Notes under the pieces: generated by a model
The model's input: only the letters and a program-made list of their open reading frames with translations
Told to the model about the DNA's origin: nothing
Databases searched by the model: none
Position numbers and translations under genes: made by a program
From: Neobacillus notoginsengisoli
GTDB taxonomy: Bacteria; Bacillota; Bacilli; Bacillales; Cytobacillaceae
Assembly: GCF_003515685.1 (NCBI RefSeq)
Contig: NZ_QWEG01000007.1
Coordinates: 212,952 to 276,951, forward strand
Reading direction: 5' to 3'
DNA length: 64,000 bases
Shown here: positions 8,303-17,028 of the stretch, piece after piece
How the letters are laid out: every line of letters starts with the position of its first letter
Numbering within the stretch: position 1 is the stretch's first letter

Positions 8303-9091
8303 TTAACTGTATACTAATTTACCGACTTCTTTTACAGATATTTTATTTTCTATGAAAGAGGCTTTTCCTACAACATCTGTTGTATTTTTTTCGGCACAAG
8401 TGAAAATATCTCTTTCACAATCAATTCGCTTCATCACAGCACCGCTGGCCGATTGCAAAAAAGCGTCCGTGGCATCCTTATATGCTACGAGTAAACTGCT
8501 GGCAATCACCCCAGAGTCCGCTACTATAGGAGTAAGTTCATTTTCCATAGCAATTTGTTTCCCGTATTTTAATAGCTCCGCCGCGCAGTAGGCATCATCC
8601 AAGGCGGCAATTCTCGTGTTGTCACGGCCTGCTGCTACAATCATGACACCGGTATCTAGTTCTTTCGCCAATAAAACTGCTTCTCTCATAACAGCCTCGG
8701 CATTGTTCATGCAACCTACAAAGATATGTTTTACCCCTCGTTCCTGCAGCGTATGAATGGCAACTGTCCCATTCGTTGTACGCATGACGACGCGGCGTCC
8801 TTCGACATCGCCTTTGGCAACAGCCATCAACGACGGGCTGAAATCCGCACCTTCTGCCGCACTACCAGACAATTGTTCCGCACAAATAACTGTTCCATCA
8901 TTCCGAAAAGATGGGTTTTCCAGCATTGTCTGCTGTTCATCGTTGGTCAAGACAATTTCCCGGCAACCCTTTTTCAACAAATGGGTCATTGTTGTGCTGG
9001 CACGAATGACATCAATGACGACACATACAGGTGAACTGTTTTCTTTTACATCCTTAGGCATGAAAGCCACTTCAAACAATATTTCGTTCAT
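8303..9091 (-). CDS. ComB family (2-phosphosulfolactate phosphatase-like)
   Basis: A 262-residue protein with the ComB family signature VIDVIRASTTM (about 25-35), followed by conserved ICAEQ, RTTNGT (about 103-108) and AAGRDN blocks. Characterised ComB proteins dephosphorylate 2-phosphosulfolactate, a step in coenzyme M or sulfolactate synthesis. No other gene of that pathway (ComA, ComC) is in this operon. Instead it lies between an ECF transporter and a purine nucleoside phosphorylase. The substrate is therefore open; a phosphorylated product of nucleoside breakdown is one possibility. Start ATG with AAGGA upstream; 18 bases follow the EcfT gene. Confidence 0.85.
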   Translation of the reverse strand: MNEILFEVAFMPKDVKENSSPVCVVIDVIRASTTMTHLLKKGCREIVLTNDEQQTMLENPSFRNDGTVICAEQLSGSAAEGADFSPSLMAVAKGDVEGRRVVMRTTNGTVAIHTLQERGVKHIFVGCMNNAEAVMREAVLLAKELDTGVMIVAAGRDNTRIAALDDAYCAAELLKYGKQIAMENELTPIVADSGVIASSLLVAYKDATDAFLQSASGAVMKRIDCERDIFTCAEKNTTDVVGKASFIENKISVKEVGKLVYS

Positions 9092-9109
9092 GTAGAAAGC
9101 ATCCTTTTC

Positions 9110-9874
9110 TTATATAAATTTCGCTGCAATCAAGCTGACAGTTATCGCTGCACTTGCCAACGAAAAAACTATGCTTGGCGCCGTTACTTTTAGTTCCCGT
9201 GTATACGTACGAGTTCCATAGGCGCCATAGCCCCTTGCTTCCATAGTAATGGCCGTCATATGGACGCGGCGGATCGAGCTCATCAATAGCGGCATCGTAA
9301 ATCTCTTAAAATTAGCGATCTTGTGTATGAGCCCTTTTTGTTTCCCAACACCACGGATAACCTGTGCCGCTTCGATCACTTTTGCCTCACTTTCCAGTGT
9401 CGGGATAAATCGAAGGGCAATTGACAGCGAATAAGCAATCCGATATGGAATTTTTAAGTGCTGAGTCAATGATAGAACTAAATCTCTTGGATCTGTTGTT
9501 ACGACAAAGACCATTGATGTTAAAAAGACAGTAATGATCCGGAAAGTGATGGCAGTCGCAAAGTCAACTGATTCCTTAAAAATACTTAGGGACCCAATAG
9601 AGAAAAGAATTTCCTTACCTGGGACAAAGATTACTTGCAAGACAAAGAATCCCAAGCTAAACACGGCAAGCATCCAAATACCACGAAAAATAAAAGCAAC
9701 GCTCAGTTTTGCCAACACGACTGCGATCAGCATAACGGCAGCAAATAAAATAACATGGGATATCGTATCTTCATAAATGAAGGCCAATATGGAAATGCAA
9801 ACCATCCAAGCAACTTTATTCAATGGGTCTACACTGTGCAAAAATGAGTTTCCCGGTTGATATTGAAAGTTCAT
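9110..9874 (-). CDS. ECF transporter T component
   Basis: The energy-coupling membrane subunit (EcfT) of an ECF vitamin/nutrient importer, 254 residues with about five or six membrane helices. It carries both short cytoplasmic motifs that touch the ATPases: A-R-G variants in IEAAQVIRGVG and TMEARGYGAYGTRT (about 220-233). Its ATG overlaps the stop codon of the preceding ATPase gene (ATGA), showing translational coupling. It couples ATP hydrolysis by the fused ATPase to substrate movement through the YkoE-like S subunit encoded at the start of the operon. Confidence 0.9.
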   Translation of the reverse strand: MNFQYQPGNSFLHSVDPLNKVAWMVCISILAFIYEDTISHVILFAAVMLIAVVLAKLSVAFIFRGIWMLAVFSLGFFVLQVIFVPGKEILFSIGSLSIFKESVDFATAITFRIITVFLTSMVFVVTTDPRDLVLSLTQHLKIPYRIAYSLSIALRFIPTLESEAKVIEAAQVIRGVGKQKGLIHKIANFKRFTMPLLMSSIRRVHMTAITMEARGYGAYGTRTYTRELKVTAPSIVFSLASAAITVSLIAAKFI

Positions 9875-11607
9875 ATTGCTTCTGCTCCTATATATTTCAT
9901 TTGATTTTTAAATTGATCAACAGTAATGACCGCTTGTGAAAGGCTGCGGTTAGACAAAAGCTTTGCCAGCTGCGAGATTGGCGGCTCAATCAAGGATGCT
10001 TTTTTCAGTATATCTTCTTGAAGAAATAGGTTCTGGACATCCCCGTCGTATATCAAATTGCCTTGATTCAAGACCAGCGCTTTCGTTGCCCATCGGCAAA
10101 CCAAGCGGATATCGTGGGTGATCATGATGACTGTCTTACCTTGTTTATGAAGTTCATGGCAAAGTTCCAGTAGCTTGGTTGCACTCGCATAATCCTGACC
10201 TGTTGTCGGCTCGTCTAAAATAACAATATCCTGTCCTAAAATAAGGGAGGCAACGACACTCAAACGCCTTTTTTCTCCGCCGCTAAGCATGAATGGATTT
10301 TTATCCTTAGAGTCTGCTAAGTTAATAAGCTGTAATGCTTCCATGCCGCGTTGGATAAGCTCTTCAGGAAGTTCCTCGCCCTCGTTAAGATTATGGCGAA
10401 CCCTGAGACTGTAGATTGCTTCCTCTAATACATTATCGGTCACAAATTGATGTTCCGGATTTTGAAAAACAAAGCCGATGTCATTGGTCATGTCAAGAAG
10501 CGACTTTTTCGCAATATCTTCACCATTTACCTTAATTTTTCGTTGAGGTGGTGAAATAATTCCCATTAAATGTTTGATCAAGGTCGTTTTGCCGGATCCG
10601 TTCGTTCCTAAAACAGCGACGAAATCCCCTTTATTGATGGAAAAACTCACCTTATTTAGAGCCTTTGTCCCATTCTTATACCGATAACTAAGATTTTTCA
10701 CCGAAATGACTTCTTCCCGATTTTGTTCTTGAGTAGGATTGTCCATTGGCTGGATATAGGACCAAACACCATTCATTTGTTTGTAGGCATCCTGAATTGA
10801 AATCGGGAATTCCTTGAATTGGTAACCGTCTTTTTTTAGCTCAAAAGCAAGTTCGGAAATCTCGGGAAACCAAAGGCCGAGCTCCATTAATTTTTGGCCA
10901 TTTTTACTTAGGACTTCCTGTGGTGGGCCATCGCAAATGATCCGGCCTTCCTCCATGACGACAAGTCTGTCTACTAAATGGATCAAGTCATCAATTTTGC
11001 TTTCGACGACAACAATCGTATGCTTCTTTTCCTTATAAAGTTTCTCTAATAAGTCAAATACATCTTTTGTCGCTTGTGGGTCCAAGTTGGCAGTTGCATT
11101 ATCGAACACTAGAATTTTTGGCTGCATGGATAAAACTGATGCCACACCGACCTTCTGCTTTTGCCCGCCAGAGAGCTCAAAAACCTTTCGCTGCCTAAAG
11201 TCAGATAGCCCTACTTGATTCAGGGAAGTAGTCACTCTTTCCCTTACTTCGTCTGGGTCGACCATCAGGTTCTCGGGAGCGAAAGCAACCTCATCTTCGA
11301 CATAAACATTGCATAACTGGGCATCTGGATCTTGAAAGACCAATCCGATACTGCTCGCCATATCCTTTAATTCTAGTTCGGGAACATCTTTTCCATCGAC
11401 AATAACCTCTCCGATTAACTCACCGCCCAGCATATTAGGGATAATCCCATTGAAGGTTTGGCATAATGTCGTTTTGCCAGATCCACTTGGACCGACGATT
11501 AGTACAAACTCCCCTTCCTTGACCTGAAATGAAACATCTTTCAGGACAGAATTTTCCTCGTCGTCATATTTATAGGTAATATTTTTTAAATCAATTGCGT
11601 ATGTCAA
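9871..11607 (-). CDS. ECF transporter fused ATPase (two NBDs)
   Basis: A 578-residue protein with two ABC ATPase domains in one chain (YkoD type). Domain 1: Walker A GPSGSGKTT (about 39-47), signature LSGGQKQKV (about 144), Walker B ILVFDNAT, in which the usual catalytic DEP is DNA, so the first domain lacks the catalytic Glu. Domain 2: Walker A GTNGSGKTT (about 334-342), signature LSGGEKRRL, Walker B IVILDEPT with the Glu present. One degenerate and one consensus site is a common pattern in fused ABC proteins. Start is a TTG (11607) behind GGGAG. It overlaps the T gene by 4 bases. Confidence 0.9.
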   Translation of the reverse strand: MTYAIDLKNITYKYDDEENSVLKDVSFQVKEGEFVLIVGPSGSGKTTLCQTFNGIIPNMLGGELIGEVIVDGKDVPELELKDMASSIGLVFQDPDAQLCNVYVEDEVAFAPENLMVDPDEVRERVTTSLNQVGLSDFRQRKVFELSGGQKQKVGVASVLSMQPKILVFDNATANLDPQATKDVFDLLEKLYKEKKHTIVVVESKIDDLIHLVDRLVVMEEGRIICDGPPQEVLSKNGQKLMELGLWFPEISELAFELKKDGYQFKEFPISIQDAYKQMNGVWSYIQPMDNPTQEQNREEVISVKNLSYRYKNGTKALNKVSFSINKGDFVAVLGTNGSGKTTLIKHLMGIISPPQRKIKVNGEDIAKKSLLDMTNDIGFVFQNPEHQFVTDNVLEEAIYSLRVRHNLNEGEELPEELIQRGMEALQLINLADSKDKNPFMLSGGEKRRLSVVASLILGQDIVILDEPTTGQDYASATKLLELCHELHKQGKTVIMITHDIRLVCRWATKALVLNQGNLIYDGDVQNLFLQEDILKKASLIEPPISQLAKLLSNRSLSQAVITVDQFKNQMKYIGAEAI

Positions 11608-11701
11608 TTGTCTAACTCCCTTTCCCTTAGGTTAACGGTAGTTATAACTATCATGGGAAAGGGCGCCCATCCTGTTTTTCAGGGTGGCCGCCCATCCGTT
11701 T

Positions 11702-12304
11702 TTATGCAGCTTGTTTATAAGAGGAGATGGTAAATCCTTTTAAGATTCCGGTTTTGGATAAGGAATCGCCAATCAACTTGCTTGTCCATCCAGCTAAAAC
11801 GACTCCGCTCAAACAGCGAACGAGGAAGGCAATAATCATGACACCAATTCCCCACTTGATATAACCGAACCAGAAACCCGCAATCACAAACCAGATTGGC
11901 ATAGAGGTGAAGCCCGCGATGCTCAATGTGATAAAGTCAAAACGCTTATATCTAAAGAAGGCAAAGGCAACTTCAATTCCAACTCCGTAAGACGATGCCG
12001 CAACCATGGAGATGAGTCCGTTTGGATTTCCCGCCAAAATTTGGACAACGCCACTGATCAGGCAGGTAACTAAAGCTGCTCCAGGCTTACGAATGATGTA
12101 CATGGCTAGTACTCCATGAATGGTAAATAGGCCAATGATGACGGATGTAAGGATGGGGCCTCCTGCTGCAGTCAGTACCTGGTTTAGAAGAGCAACATAG
12201 GTCATCGCAATTCCATGAACAATTGCGACAATTGCCATCATGACGATCTCTAACGTTGAAAATCCTTTCTGTTGCTTTTTCCCCTTGCGTACTTTTGGAC
12301 TCAT
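11702..12304 (-). CDS. YkoE-like ECF substrate-binding (S) component
   Basis: A 200-residue membrane protein with about five or six helices and a basic N-terminus. It resembles YkoE, the S subunit of the hydroxymethylpyrimidine/thiamine ECF system: YIIRKPGAALV (about 109-119), AGNPNGLI (131-138) and a C-terminal LVRCLSGVVLAG are shared. YkoE operons are normally under TPP riboswitches. This one is behind a guanine-class aptamer and is followed by purine-related enzymes, so its substrate is more likely a purine or purine nucleoside. The name YkoE should not be taken as thiamine transport. Start ATG behind GAGAGGGAG. Confidence 0.85.
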   Translation of the reverse strand: MSPKVRKGKKQQKGFSTLEIVMMAIVAIVHGIAMTYVALLNQVLTAAGGPILTSVIIGLFTIHGVLAMYIIRKPGAALVTCLISGVVQILAGNPNGLISMVAASSYGVGIEVAFAFFRYKRFDFITLSIAGFTSMPIWFVIAGFWFGYIKWGIGVMIIAFLVRCLSGVVLAGWTSKLIGDSLSKTGILKGFTISSYKQAA

Positions 12305-12352
12305 ATTTTTTTCTCCCTCTCTTGGTTGTATTTACTCGGTAATTTTTCAGAC

Positions 12353-12400
12353 AAAAAAAGGTCTATAGTGTAGAAATTTCCATTTCTACCCCATAGACCT
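12353..12400 (-). terminator. Riboswitch expression-platform terminator
   Basis: Long stem (minus strand AGGTCTAT...TAGAAAT / ATTTCTAC...ATAGACCT) followed by seven T, between the aptamer and the S-component start. A preceding segment (CTTAACGCG, about 12402-12410) pairs at 8 of 9 positions with the 3' side of the aptamer P1 stem (CGAGTTAAG). This gives a ligand-dependent switch between alternative pairings and fits control by premature termination. Confidence 0.85.
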
Positions 12401-12461
12401 ATCGCGTTAAGTATAAAAGATGACTTTTTTCAAATACAAATAAAGTCATCAACCTATCTTA

Positions 12462-12532
12462 ACTCGTAGTCTAGTTCTTACATTGGGAACCAGGTAGAAA
12501 CGCTCAGACCATATTACTGAAATTATACGAGT
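12462..12532 (-). promoter_or_regulatory. Purine riboswitch aptamer, guanine type
   Basis: On the minus strand the conserved parts occur in order: P1 (ACTCGTA ... TACGAGT), J1/2 TATAAT, loop L2 AATATGG, J2/3 GTTTCTACC, a P3 stem (CTGGTTC / GAACTAG), and J3/1 ACTAC. The base at the specificity position (equivalent to 74 in xpt) is C, so the ligand should be guanine or a 6-oxopurine; adenine riboswitches have U. The J2/3 U (position 51) is kept, which argues against the 2'-deoxyguanosine variants. Loop L3 is 9 bases where 7 is usual. It controls the ECF-phosphatase-phosphorylase operon. Confidence 0.93.
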
Positions 12533-12554
12533 AGTATTATTTGATTGTTTTATT

Positions 12555-12583
12555 ACTATAGCAAACGTGTTTATAGTTGGCAA
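12555..12583 (-). promoter_or_regulatory. SigA promoter of the guanine-riboswitch operon
   Basis: TTGCCA (-35), 17-base spacer, TATAGT (-10) on the minus strand. It places the transcription start about 15-20 bases upstream of the aptamer. Confidence 0.65.
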
Positions 12584-12778
12584 CCATAAGAATGAACATT
12601 TTTTTGTTTTTCATTTCTTGCGTTCGTGTTTTTAATTTTTTGAGGATAAATTATTGCGTTTAGATGAAGTAAGCGGATAATAATAGGGAAGTTGCCAACA
12701 CATTCAAAACACCCTCCTATTTTGTTGCCTTTTATCCAATTTCTATTGGTAAAGAAAGATTCCTTGTCTGGATTATGT

Positions 12779-12983
12779 AAACTATTAATGTGAAATAAGG
12801 GGAGATTTTTCCTTTATTTGCAGAATGGAGCTTTATTCGGGGTAAATAAGGGAAGATTTTTCCTTTATGCAAAATAAAATCCCCCTTTTTAATGGTTTTT
12901 GATTAAATAGATGGAATTTTTACCTCTATTTGGGCTATTTTTAGGGATATTTGATAGATAAGGGGAGTTTTTACCTCTATTAA
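12779..12983. repeat. Palindrome array, copy 1
   Basis: About 200 bases of repeated imperfect palindromes of the form (A)AATAAGGGGAGATTTTTCCTTTATTT, degenerate from unit to unit. The whole block is similar in order and sequence to 14101-14300, including the shared CAGAATGGAGCT and TTTGGGCTATTTTT pieces. It directly abuts the 3' end of the nuclease gene. Confidence 0.8.
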
Positions 12984-13646
12984 TCAGATCGGGTGCTTAA
13001 CCTGTTCTCCCAACCGATAAGAGCGGACCCTCTTTACCCCGGATGCGGGAACCAGCATCTTTTTACCGACGAGTTGAGAAAGGACTTTTTTTACCGTCTT
13101 GTTACTTAGCTTCAAATACTTCTCTACTTCTTTAGGGTAAATAGCTTCTCCTTTTCGAATCGCTAACCGAAGTACTTCCTTTTCGACAAAGGACAGAGAT
13201 GCCTCATCCAGTTCATCACCCAGCCATCGGCCAATCGCTTGCTGAACAATCTGCTGGCATCGACGTGGTTTTTCATTCACCAGGTCATACGAAAAGCGGA
13301 TCACGGTCCAGCCGTCAATCACCAACTGGTTTTGGCGTTCCAGGTTGTCGGAAAATTGCCATCTGCTTATGTTCTTTAAGTGAGGTCCATACCCGTCGAC
13401 CTCAAAGCAAATCCGTATGGCCGGACGAATATAAGCAAAATCCAAATATCTTTTGCCATCCTTAAAATCATCGACCTCATATTCCGGATGAAGATACTTA
13501 AAATGATAGAATGAGGGCCACCACACTTGCTTCAAAAACAACATTTCAGCCTGATTGTGGCCTTCTTGTAAGCGTCGCAACCGTTCACCGGTTCTTGCCT
13601 GTAAGTGACTATTCATAAAGGCCTGGTATTCTTCTTCATATCCCAT
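12984..13646 (-). CDS. DUF559-like nuclease with winged-helix C-terminus
   Basis: A 220-residue protein. The middle has a PD-(D/E)XK/Vsr-like pattern as in DUF559: YLDFAYIRPAIRICFEVDGYG (acidic residues Asp and Glu-Val-Asp, about 68-88), then a Gln/Asn/Arg-rich DNLERQNQLV and GWTVIRFSYD. This is typical of the very-short-patch-repair fold. The C-terminal 60 residues look like a winged helix (SNKTVKKVLSQLVGKKMLV). It could bind and nick DNA, but the role is unknown. Start ATG behind AGGAG. It stands alone, flanked on both sides by related palindrome-rich blocks, suggesting that gene and repeats moved or were duplicated together. Confidence 0.75.
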   Translation of the reverse strand: MGYEEEYQAFMNSHLQARTGERLRRLQEGHNQAEMLFLKQVWWPSFYHFKYLHPEYEVDDFKDGKRYLDFAYIRPAIRICFEVDGYGPHLKNISRWQFSDNLERQNQLVIDGWTVIRFSYDLVNEKPRRCQQIVQQAIGRWLGDELDEASLSFVEKEVLRLAIRKGEAIYPKEVEKYLKLSNKTVKKVLSQLVGKKMLVPASGVKRVRSYRLGEQVKHPI

Positions 13647-14100
13647 AGCATCTCTACTCCTATCTAATGGTGATGTCTTTTACAGCACTGTTAATACAGA
13701 ACAAATCTAATAATTTTGTAATCATCTCTTCAAATGAAGCATTTCATACGCATTCACAATTGATTCCAAAATCATTTGAAATTCAGCCAAAATAAATGAG
13801 TGTTACTGATAGTAAATATGGAGATTAATATGAATTAAATAGGAGAAAGGAAAAGATAAATAGAGACTTGCGGAATAGCTAATAGTAAGAAAATCTAGAG
13901 GAGAATTTGAGGATTTAACTATTATAAGTGTAATAGAATCCCTAAATTAGTCAATCTATTCTCTTTATATTTTCAAGGTTTTGAGGAGTTTTTCTTAGAA
14001 ATGTGCACCTTTTTGCCGTAAGTGGGGCATTCACTTCAGGCACTAAAGCCCCCTTTTCAATAAGTGTTCTTGGTCTTAATTCAGTAACCAGTGAAAGTAA
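13647..14100. other. Intergenic region without recognisable features
   Basis: AT-rich sequence upstream of the nuclease gene. No open frame of credible size, no RNA gene and no clear promoter that I can recognise. Confidence 0.5.
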
Positions 14101-14300
14101 AATAAGCGGAGGCTTTTCCGTTAATTACAGAATGGAGCTAGTTTCGGGTTAAATAAGGGAATATTTTCCGTTTACGCAAAGTAAAATTCCCCTTTTTCAT
14201 ATTTTTAGAGTCGATAGGCGGAATCTCTCCGTCTATTTGGGCTATTTTTCATACTATTTACTAAATAGGCGGAATTTTTCCGTCTATTTCCTTAATAGGT
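14101..14300. repeat. Palindrome array, copy 2
   Basis: The same succession of palindromic units as 12779-12983 (GGCGGAATTTTTCCGTCTATT and relatives). The two blocks share long stretches in the same order and orientation, so they are a diverged duplication rather than independent arrays. Confidence 0.8.
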
Positions 14301-14320
14301 GCTTGACCAAATCTCCCACC
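14296..14320 (-). pseudogene. 3'-end remnant resembling the DUF559-like gene
   Basis: The bases next to palindrome array copy 2 (GGTGCTTGACCAAATCTCCC) resemble the last codons of the nuclease gene at 12990-13013 (about 17 of 22 identical), in the same relative position to the array. This looks like the tail of a second, otherwise lost, gene copy. Confidence 0.5.
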
Positions 14321-14326
14321 TTGGCA

Positions 14327-14357
14327 AAAAACTTTATTTACTTATGATAAGGTTCAC
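14327..14357 (-). repeat. Duplicate of the rlmH 3' end (att-like direct repeat)
   Basis: 31 bases identical at 29 positions to 19166-19196, the 3' end of rlmH. On the minus strand both read Gly/Cys-Glu-Pro-Tyr-His-Lys-stop and continue into the same AAATAA. The rest of rlmH is absent here. The rlmH 3' end is the attachment site of SCC-type elements, so the pair may be the two ends of an inserted cassette. Confidence 0.75.
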
Positions 14358-14437
14358 CGTGGCATATCAAAATGGGGTTATCAAACTTTATTTAGCTCTT
14401 TTGCTGCATAGGGCAGTCAATGTTGACAATTTGCAAG

Positions 14438-14461
14438 AAAACTCGCCGATTTGGCGAGTTT
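14438..14461 (-). terminator. Terminator of the second ECF operon
   Basis: Perfect stem AACTCGCC / GGCGAGTT with a 4-base loop, then TTCTTG on the minus strand, directly after the EcfT stop codon. Confidence 0.75.
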
Positions 14462-15283
14462 CTATTTTAAAAACGGATTATAAAACCGTTCACCATCATG
14501 GAAAGTAATGATGAGAGACAATATCAGCATAACTATGACTAAAATAAGTGCTGAGTAATCTTTTTTCCTAAATGGACGCGCACTGTACCACGTTCGTTTC
14601 TTGCCTTTTCCAAAACCTCGCAGTTCCATTGCATTACTAATTACTTCAATTCGATCCAAGCTGGATAATATAAGTGGCACAATAATCGAGGCGATATTTT
14701 TTATTCGTTTTGATAGCTTTTCTTTTCTCGACATGTCGATTCCACGTGCTTGCTGGGAAATCGCAATATTTCGGAAGTCCCGCTGAATGTCAGGTATATA
14801 TCTTAATGCAAGTGCCACGGAATAAGAAATCCGGTAGCTTACACCAATTCTGTTAAGTGATGCGGCGAACTCACTCGGATGGGTTGCAACAATGAAAAGA
14901 ATCGCTATCGGAATAACCGTAAGATATTTGATTGTGATATTGAATTGATAGAAAAGCTGTTCCAGTGTCACGTTATATCGACCAAAAATTTCAACTAACA
15001 CATGGCTGGTGCCATATATTTTCACACCTTCTTGCGGAGAAAAAAGGTAAATTGCAATATTGTTGATCAGTAAAAATACTAATATAAAAATGAGGACGAA
15101 TGAAATTTCCTTTAATTTTATTTTTGATAAAACAAAAACATAGATGCTTGCAGCCAACAAAAACAGGAGCACCCGAGTATCATAGGTAAGCATTGCGGCG
15201 GTTGACCACATGATAAAGCACAGGAGTTTTGTCACTCCTGTAAGCTCATGGATGGGCGAACGCCGCTCAATATAAGCCATCAT
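14462..15283 (-). CDS. ECF transporter T component (second system)
   Basis: EcfT-type membrane subunit of about 273 residues with about five or six helices. The two ATPase-contacting motifs are present: ISQQARGIDMSRK (about residue 178-190) and AMELRGFGKGKKRT (about 225-238). Start chosen at the ATG at 15283, which has AAGGTGG 8 bases upstream; the longer GTG-started frame would place the ribosome site inside the start. The gene follows the fused ATPase gene at once, so S, A and T are made from one transcript. Confidence 0.9.
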   Translation of the reverse strand: MMAYIERRSPIHELTGVTKLLCFIMWSTAAMLTYDTRVLLFLLAASIYVFVLSKIKLKEISFVLIFILVFLLINNIAIYLFSPQEGVKIYGTSHVLVEIFGRYNVTLEQLFYQFNITIKYLTVIPIAILFIVATHPSEFAASLNRIGVSYRISYSVALALRYIPDIQRDFRNIAISQQARGIDMSRKEKLSKRIKNIASIIVPLILSSLDRIEVISNAMELRGFGKGKKRTWYSARPFRKKDYSALILVIVMLILSLIITFHDGERFYNPFLK

Positions 15284-15285
15284 TT

Positions 15286-17028
15286 CTACTGCCACCTTGT
15301 TCGGACCTCCTTATCATAAGCAATAAATCGGCCGATGAAATCCCTCGGTTCGTTAATCCCTGCCTTTATTGCCAATTCGAACAACGAAGTTTCTTTTAAA
15401 TTCGCTTTATCGATCACCTCTGGATTGGTAAGAATATTGACAGAAGTATCATCAGCAATTTTTTCACCGCCGGCAATGACAATTGCTCTTGGTGTATACT
15501 CAAGCATTAAATGCATATCGTGGGTAATCATGATGATTGTAATCCCCTGCTCGTTTAATCCCACTAGGAACTCCATAATTTCAGTGTAATGTTTGAAGTC
15601 CTGGCCCGCAGTCGGTTCATCCAAAATAATTATTTCCGGCTCCAGCACGAGGATGGAGGCTATCGTAACTCTTTTCTTTTGTCCAAAGCTTAAAGCAGAA
15701 ATCGGCCAGTGCCGAAACGGATAAAGGCCGCAAACTGTTAATGTTTTTTCCACCCGTTCCTTTATTTCTGCTTCTGGCACCCCTCTTAATACAAGACCGA
15801 GGGCCACCTCATCAAAAATCATATGCTTGGAAATCATCTGGTTTGGATTTTGCATGACGAGTCCGATTCTGAGTGAGCGCTCTTTGATCGTATCATTTGC
15901 AATATCCTTTCCATTAAAAAGGATACGGCCTGACGCCGGTTTTTCAAAGCCGCAAATGAGCTTGGATAGTGTCGATTTTCCTGCACCGTTTTTACCGGCA
16001 ATCGCCATCATTTCTCCTTTATGAACGGAAAAGGAAACATTTCGGACCGTATCCTGATTAGGCTGATAGCCGAAGCAAATGTTTTCGAGCTCCAAAATAG
16101 GAAAGGTTGGTCCCTTCGGTTTAGGCGGGCTCATAGCTTCAAACCAAGCCATGAGCCTATCTTTGAATAGATTGGTTTGAAACGAATGGAGATGTGCGGG
16201 CTTCATTTCTTCTGTAACCTGTATGCCAGCATATTTCACAGCTTTCAAATATAAAGGCTCACGAAGGTTCGTGTTTTCTAAAATGGATGAAGGCAATAAT
16301 TCATCGGGGTCCATATCGGCTACAATCCGGCCTTCATCGAGGACGATAATTCGGTCAACAGGGCAATCCAAAACATCTTCAATCCGGTGCTCAATGATAA
16401 CGACTGTTGTATCCGTTTCTTTCTGAATACGATCAATAAGGGCAATCGCATGCTTTCCTGTTGCTGGATCAAGATTGGCTAGCGGCTCGTCAAAGAGAAG
16501 AATATCAACATCATCTACCATTACACCTGCTAGCGATACCCGTTGCTTTTGCCCACCAGATAATTGATGTGTCGAAGCATGTAAATAATCATTCATCTCA
16601 ACCATTTCTGCAACTTCCGCTACGATTGGTCGCATCTTTTCCTGCGGACGGCAGTCATTTTCTAACGCAAATGCAATATCCTCTCCAACCGTAAGCCCGA
16701 TAAATTGTCCGTCCGGATCCTGTAATACGGTGCCGACCATTTTTGATAAAGAAAAAATGTCGAGCGTTTTGGTTTCCTGGTCCAGAATTTTTAAACTCCC
16801 GGTTATATCCCCTTTATAGGAAAAAGGGGCAAGGCCATTTATACAATGGCCGATTGTACTTTTCCCCGAACCTGAAGGCCCAACAATGAGGACTTTTTCC
16901 CCCTCATAAATGGTCAAATTTATATTTTGGAGGGTAGGTTCAGTCTGGCTTCGGTATTTAAAGCTGAAATCATCAAATTGAATAACCGGGCGCCGGGCTC
17001 TATCCGGTCTATTTACTGATGGAATCAT
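15286..17028 (-). CDS. ECF transporter fused ATPase (second system)
   Basis: A 580-residue fusion of two ABC ATPase domains. Domain 1 has Walker [10 protein letters not shown] (about 52-60), signature LSGGQKQRV and Walker B ILLFDEPL. Domain 2 has Walker [10 protein letters not shown] (about 342-350), signature LSFGQKKRV and Walker B IIILDEPT. Both domains keep the catalytic Glu, unlike the other fused ATPase in this window. Its start overlaps the end of the S-component gene by 20 bases. It powers uptake through the UPF0397-type S subunit. Confidence 0.9.
   Translation of the reverse strand: MIPSVNRPDRARRPVIQFDDFSFKYRSQTEPTLQNINLTIYEGEKVLIVGPSGSGKSTIGHCINGLAPFSYKGDITGSLKILDQETKTLDIFSLSKMVGTVLQDPDGQFIGLTVGEDIAFALENDCRPQEKMRPIVAEVAEMVEMNDYLHASTHQLSGGQKQRVSLAGVMVDDVDILLFDEPLANLDPATGKHAIALIDRIQKETDTTVVIIEHRIEDVLDCPVDRIIVLDEGRIVADMDPDELLPSSILENTNLREPLYLKAVKYAGIQVTEEMKPAHLHSFQTNLFKDRLMAWFEAMSPPKPKGPTFPILELENICFGYQPNQDTVRNVSFSVHKGEMMAIAGKNGAGKSTLSKLICGFEKPASGRILFNGKDIANDTIKERSLRIGLVMQNPNQMISKHMIFDEVALGLVLRGVPEAEIKERVEKTLTVCGLYPFRHWPISALSFGQKKRVTIASILVLEPEIIILDEPTAGQDFKHYTEIMEFLVGLNEQGITIIMITHDMHLMLEYTPRAIVIAGGEKIADDTSVNILTNPEVIDKANLKETSLFELAIKAGINEPRDFIGRFIAYDKEVRTRWQ

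Noticed and set aside
11702..12304. Assigning thiamine/HMP transport to the YkoE-like protein
   Set aside because: No TPP riboswitch or thiamine gene is present; the leader is a guanine-type aptamer.
12779..14300. CRISPR array
   Set aside because: Repeat units are variable palindromes with no constant spacer length and no cas genes in the window.
15310..15330. Third copy of the rlmH-end repeat (TTATCATAAG in the ATPase gene)
   Set aside because: Only about 10 bases match and it encodes the normal C-terminal part of the ATPase.
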